From Halieaceae bacterium (GTDB lineage Bacteria > Pseudomonadota > Gammaproteobacteria > Pseudomonadales > Halieaceae), in assembly GCA_011523115.1 (NCBI GenBank), contig WTHO01000146.1:1-6101 (forward strand): a stretch of 6,101 nt of DNA, in the 5' to 3' direction. The notes below the pieces were generated by a model. That model had not been told where the DNA came from and did not search any database. It saw only the letters and a program-made list of their open reading frames with translations. The position numbers were made by a program, and so were the translations under genes. Shown one piece after another: positions 5,461-6,101 of the stretch (the first letter of the stretch is position 1; every line of letters begins with the position of its first letter).

Positions 5461-6101
5461 ATGGAAAGTTCGCCCAGCCTTCTGAGCGCCGGACTTGCCG
5501 TCTTGTCAGCACTGCTCTATCTGGTGGCAGTCTGGAGACAAGTACTGAATCTGGAGGCCGGTGCTGAACATCAGCGGCAGCAGATCGCACTGGTCGGCGC
5601 CGCCGCGCTTGCTACCCATGCGCTGGCGGCGTATCTCCCAACTCAGGCGGGGGAGTCCAGTCTGGGATTCTATCGGGTGGCCTCCCTGATGTTTCTCAGC
5701 ATGGGACTCATCAGCGTGGTGGCCCTTATTGTGCGGCCACTGCATACGCTATTGATCGTGCTATTTCCGCTGGCAGCGCTCTCTATTCTTGTTGCGACGT
5801 TTGCCCCGGATACCAGTCGCCCCATGAGCGACCTGCCTGCTGGCATCCTCTCGCATATCTCTGCATCGATCATCAGCTTCGCGATTCTGGCGCTCGCGGT
5901 GCTTCAGGGCCTGCTGGTCACAGTGCAATCGAGACAACTTCGGCAGCATCGAAGCCGCGGCATGATTCGCAAGCTACCGCCTCTGGAGGCCGCCTCCGCC
6001 TTGTTCTACGAATTGACCGGTGCGGGGTTTCTGGTGTTGACCGCCGCTATTGGTGCTGGCTTCGTGTTTATCGACGATCTCTTCAGCCAGCATCTCGTGC
6101 A
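5461..6101 (+). CDS. ypjD: CcsA/YpjD-family inner-membrane protein, N-terminal 213 residues; 3' end beyond the window
   Basis: The reading frame opens with ATG at 5461, preceded by GGAG five bases upstream, and stays open to the right edge. The protein is strongly hydrophobic, with about six likely membrane segments at roughly 6-26, 42-60, 73-92, 95-115, 128-154 and 186-206. It follows E. coli YpjD (263 residues): His53 in ATHALAAYL, FAPD at 114-117, ILSHISASIISFAILALA at 129-146 with His132, LPPLEAASALFYELTGAGF at 172-190, and a following membrane helix. The family is related to the CcsA/CcmC cytochrome c assembly proteins, which handle heme through histidines, but YpjD itself has no settled function. 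It is a usual divergent neighbour of ffh in gammaproteobacteria. The last 50 or so residues are expected outside the window. Confidence 0.9.
   Translation, partial: MESSPSLLSAGLAVLSALLYLVAVWRQVLNLEAGAEHQRQQIALVGAAALATHALAAYLPTQAGESSLGFYRVASLMFLSMGLISVVALIVRPLHTLLIVLFPLAALSILVATFAPDTSRPMSDLPAGILSHISASIISFAILALAVLQGLLVTVQSRQLRQHRSRGMIRKLPPLEAASALFYELTGAGFLVLTAAIGAGFVFIDDLFSQHLV

Noticed and set aside
1..6101. Mobile elements, CRISPR arrays, tRNA genes, toxin-antitoxin or defence genes
   Set aside because: Every stretch over about 200 bases is filled by a recognised housekeeping gene; I found no repeats with regular spacing, no transposase or integrase motifs and no tRNA-like cloverleaf.

Overview
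The window reads as ordinary core chromosome of a gammaproteobacterium. The proteins resemble Pseudomonas or marine-gammaproteobacterial homologues more than enteric ones. All seven genes have a recognisable family, coding density is high, and I see no insertion sequence, prophage, CRISPR array, tRNA or rRNA. I assign no genus.

Layout: six genes and the start of a seventh-gene cluster share two divergent directions. On the minus strand, in order of transcription, are ffh (signal recognition particle GTPase), rpsP (ribosomal protein S16), rimM (30S maturation factor), trmD (tRNA m1G37 methyltransferase), rplS (ribosomal protein L19), dsbC (periplasmic disulfide isomerase) and the first 244 codons of an alaC-type aminotransferase that leaves the left edge. 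On the plus strand, starting at 5461, is a CcsA/YpjD-family membrane protein that leaves the right edge. The 121-base gap between ffh and ypjD holds a plausible ffh promoter, and its -10 box also reads as a -10 box on the other strand.

How the genes fit together: rpsP-rimM-trmD-rplS is the classical trmD operon, which joins ribosome assembly with tRNA modification. ffh is its usual upstream neighbour and handles co-translational membrane targeting. dsbC and alaC follow rplS after a 162-base gap with a possible weak terminator, so they may be a separate envelope/amino-acid unit. From memory, Pseudomonas has dsbC upstream of hom and thrC in this neighbourhood, so hom and thrC may follow alaC outside the window; that is not visible here.

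No wholly new system is visible. The points worth a second look are the non-coding structures between the ribosomal-operon genes (a 12-bp bulged hairpin and an RBS-proximal hairpin upstream of rplS, a small hairpin holding the rimM Shine-Dalgarno in its loop, and a 7-bp hairpin upstream of rpsP), the symmetric divergent promoter, and a few substitutions at conserved positions (Ffh DTRGG for DARGG, DsbC CFYC for CGYC, RimM VYW for YYW).
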